DNA of 7,208 nucleotides from an uncultured Fretibacterium sp. (GTDB lineage: Bacteria > Synergistota > Synergistia > Synergistales > Aminobacteriaceae): the NCBI GenBank assembly GCA_937899395.1, contig CALBPU010000074.1:1-7208 (forward strand). The letters run 5' to 3'. Positions 6,132-7,208 of the stretch are shown here, piece after piece (the first letter of the stretch is position 1; each line of letters opens with the position of its first letter). The translations under genes were made by a program, and so were the position numbers. The notes under the pieces were generated by a model, which was given only the letters and a program-made list of their open reading frames with translations, was not told where the DNA came from and did not search any database.

Positions 6132-6162
6132 GGGCGGGTCTCTTAGGCTCGTCCTTTCTTTT
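6132..6162 (+). terminator. Probable Rho-independent terminator after the second fibre subunit
   Basis: GGGCGGGT (6132-6139) pairs with GCTCGTCC (6147-6154) to give an 8-bp stem with three G-U pairs and a 7-base loop, CTCTTAG. TTTCTTTT (6155-6162) follows immediately. The gene stop at 6113-6115 is 16 bases upstream. Since the next two genes run the same way, it would act as a partial terminator or 3' end stabiliser within the fibre operon. Confidence 0.7.
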
Positions 6163-6179
6163 ATCCAACGGAGGATAAA
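6160..6179 (+). promoter_or_regulatory. Hairpin over the ribosome binding site of the 75-residue protein gene
   Basis: TTTATCC (6160-6166) and GGATAAA (6173-6179) form a perfect 7-bp inverted repeat with a 6-base loop. The ribosome binding site GGAGG (6170-6174) lies half in the loop and half in the stem, 8 bases before ATG 6183. The stem is mostly A-T, so it would be weak. It also shares bases with the U-tract of the upstream terminator. Confidence 0.5.
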
Positions 6180-6182
6180 GCA

Positions 6183-6410
6183 ATGAAACAAATAACACTG
6201 CAAACTGACCTGAAACAATGTCTCCAGAGATCAAAAACATTCACAAACGCGAAGCTGGTAGAGTTTAATGAAGCTGTAGTGGCTGCATTAGAGGAAATAG
6301 TAGAAACAATGAATGACGCAATAAATTTTTACAATGCTTCCGGATTATGTATAGATAATGACGGAGATATAGCTCAGGAAGAAGAAGAAGAGGAGAACGA
6401 AAATGAATAA
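6183..6410 (+). CDS. Small acidic protein of unknown function in the fibre block
   Basis: This is a 75-residue protein I do not recognise. Residues 1-50 look helical (KQITLQTDLKQCLQRSKTF, then KLVEFNEAVVAALEEIVETM), with two cysteines at 13 and 56. Residues 65-75 are almost entirely Glu and Asn (a run of six Glu, then NENE). GGAGG (6170-6174) supports ATG 6183. The end overlaps the next fibre gene by 8 bases. The purine-rich Glu codons contain AGGAG (6391-6395), the ribosome binding site for ATG 6403, so the two genes are coupled. Position between two fibre genes, small size and acidity would fit a fibre assembly chaperone or minor linker, but this is only inference from context. The good ribosome binding site and tight overlap support it as a real gene. 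Confidence 0.7.
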   Translation: MKQITLQTDLKQCLQRSKTFTNAKLVEFNEAVVAALEEIVETMNDAINFYNASGLCIDNDGDIAQEEEEEENENE

Positions 6411-7208
6411 ATTACTAACAGATGACACAGGCCAGGAAATTCTCGAAGAATTACAGACGCATAGTACTTATCTTAGCAATTTACTGGGGAATTTGACCGG
6501 CTTGACAACAACAGACAAAACCAGCCTGATCGCTGCAATAAATGAGGTTAAGGGCGCTGCAAACACTCTCACAACAAATCAGGGAACTATCAGCAGTTTA
6601 GATACAACAGCGAAGAGCAACCTTATAACAGCGATAAATGAAATATTCGGCTTCACAAAAGTATTAAAGGAAAGCAGCGGGGCGGGACTTCATAACAATT
6701 TATACAGAGGCAAAAATCTCGGAACAGTATTAACATCCGCGCAGAGTACAGCAATTCGTGCCGGAACGTTCGATGATATGTTTATTGGCGATTATTGGCC
6801 TATGACAGTGAATTATACATATTACGCAGCTACAAGTGATAGCACTGCTCAGAGTGGTAAAACGTATTATCAGGACGTTAACGGAACAGCCTTAACAACT
6901 CAGCCGACAAGCGGAACGAGTATATCAGGTTTAGGATATTACGAAGCTGTATCAACGAGCGCTACAGTTAATTTCAGGATAGCAGGATTTGATTATTATC
7001 TAAAGAGTGGCGACCAGAATAACGGATTAGCAGCGCATCATATTGTGGTCGTGCCTGATACTTCTTTGTATTCAGCGCGAATGAACGCAGAAAATGTAAC
7101 AACCGGTGCTTATGTAGGTTCTGAGATGTACACAAAAAATCTTGCGAGGGCAAAAGCGTTAATTACGGCAGCATTTGGAAGCGGGCATATACTTACACAC
7201 CGTGAATA
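6403..7208 (+). CDS. Tail fibre / receptor-binding protein, 3' end outside the window
   Basis: 268 codons are visible and the frame is open at the window edge. ATG 6403 follows AGGAG (6391-6395) by 7 bases. The N-terminus is a helical stalk (1-30), then two copies of a fibre stalk repeat: LTTTDKTSLIAAINEVKGAA (34-53) and LDTTAKSNLITAINEIFGFT (66-85), 32 residues apart. From about 98 comes a domain I associate from memory with fibre proteins of gut-bacterial prophages: NLYRGKNLG, AIRAGTFDDMFIGDYW, NFRIAGFDYYL, AHHIVVVPD and GAYVGSEMYTKNL, ending in ILTHRE at the edge. In those relatives the domain is a C-terminal tip ending in a GVRPAF-type motif, which would lie beyond this window. A Thr/Ser/Tyr-rich stretch (about 138-187) interrupts it between DYW and NFRIAGFDYY. 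Likely role: distal fibre and host receptor contact. Confidence 0.8.
   Translation, partial: MNKLLTDDTGQEILEELQTHSTYLSNLLGNLTGLTTTDKTSLIAAINEVKGAANTLTTNQGTISSLDTTAKSNLITAINEIFGFTKVLKESSGAGLHNNLYRGKNLGTVLTSAQSTAIRAGTFDDMFIGDYWPMTVNYTYYAATSDSTAQSGKTYYQDVNGTALTTQPTSGTSISGLGYYEAVSTSATVNFRIAGFDYYLKSGDQNNGLAAHHIVVVPDTSLYSARMNAENVTTGAYVGSEMYTKNLARAKALITAAFGSGHILTHRE
6502..6666 (+). repeat. Two stalk repeats in the last fibre protein
   Basis: Segments 6502-6570 and 6598-6666 encode related 23-residue units with the pattern L-x-T-T-x-K-[TS]-x-L-I-x-A-I-N-E-[VI], offset by 32 residues. This motif is common in phage fibre shafts and probably forms short trimeric coiled coils. Confidence 0.8.

Overview
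The window is a late structural segment of a tailed phage or prophage with a contractile, myovirus-type tail. Every recognisable gene lies on the + strand and encodes baseplate, spike or tail-fibre parts. The order (hub D, spike V, PAAR tip, gp25/W, J, I, collar fibre, fibre subunits) is that of P2- and Mu-like tail modules. The host cannot be fixed from the sequence. AT-rich coding, strong AGGAGG-type ribosome binding sites, several TTG starts, and a last fibre gene resembling (from memory) fibres of gut anaerobe prophages point to an anaerobic gut bacterium. Candidates are Clostridia, Negativicutes or Synergistota; this is inference. No integrase, lysis, capsid or terminase gene is in view, so lytic phage, prophage and tailocin cannot be separated.

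Layout. Bases 1-275 are the 3' end of a gpD-like hub gene ending in a basic, low-complexity tail. Bases 272-781 encode the gpV/gp5-type OB-fold spike and 801-1103 a PAAR cap. Bases 1109-1507 encode a gp25/W wedge protein, 1495-2940 baseplate J, and 2924-3991 tail protein I. Protein I carries an unusual C-terminal array of six repeats, with an invariant histidine every 28 residues. These genes overlap or abut, and four of them appear to start with TTG. From 4005 the genes encode fibres: a collar-fibre N-terminal protein (4005-4616), two fibre subunits (4628-5233, 5285-6115), a 75-residue acidic protein (6183-6410) and a large fibre or adhesin (6403 to beyond the window). A probable Rho-independent terminator (6132-6162) and a small hairpin over a ribosome binding site separate the second fibre subunit from the last two genes.

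How they fit together. D, V and PAAR form the central puncturing device; gp25, J and I form the wedges around it. The I protein, or the collar protein built on it, should anchor the fibres, and the last gene probably makes the host-binding part. The fibre genes are richer in G+C than the baseplate genes in the stretches counted by hand (for example 14/60 at 2941-3000 against 28/60 at 5581-5640 and 36/60 at 4321-4380), as expected if the fibre block is exchanged separately. No stretch over 300 bases lacks a gene. The best candidate for something undescribed is the histidine-periodic domain of protein I, followed by the multi-gene fibre with its shared C-terminal motif and two-hairpin leader.
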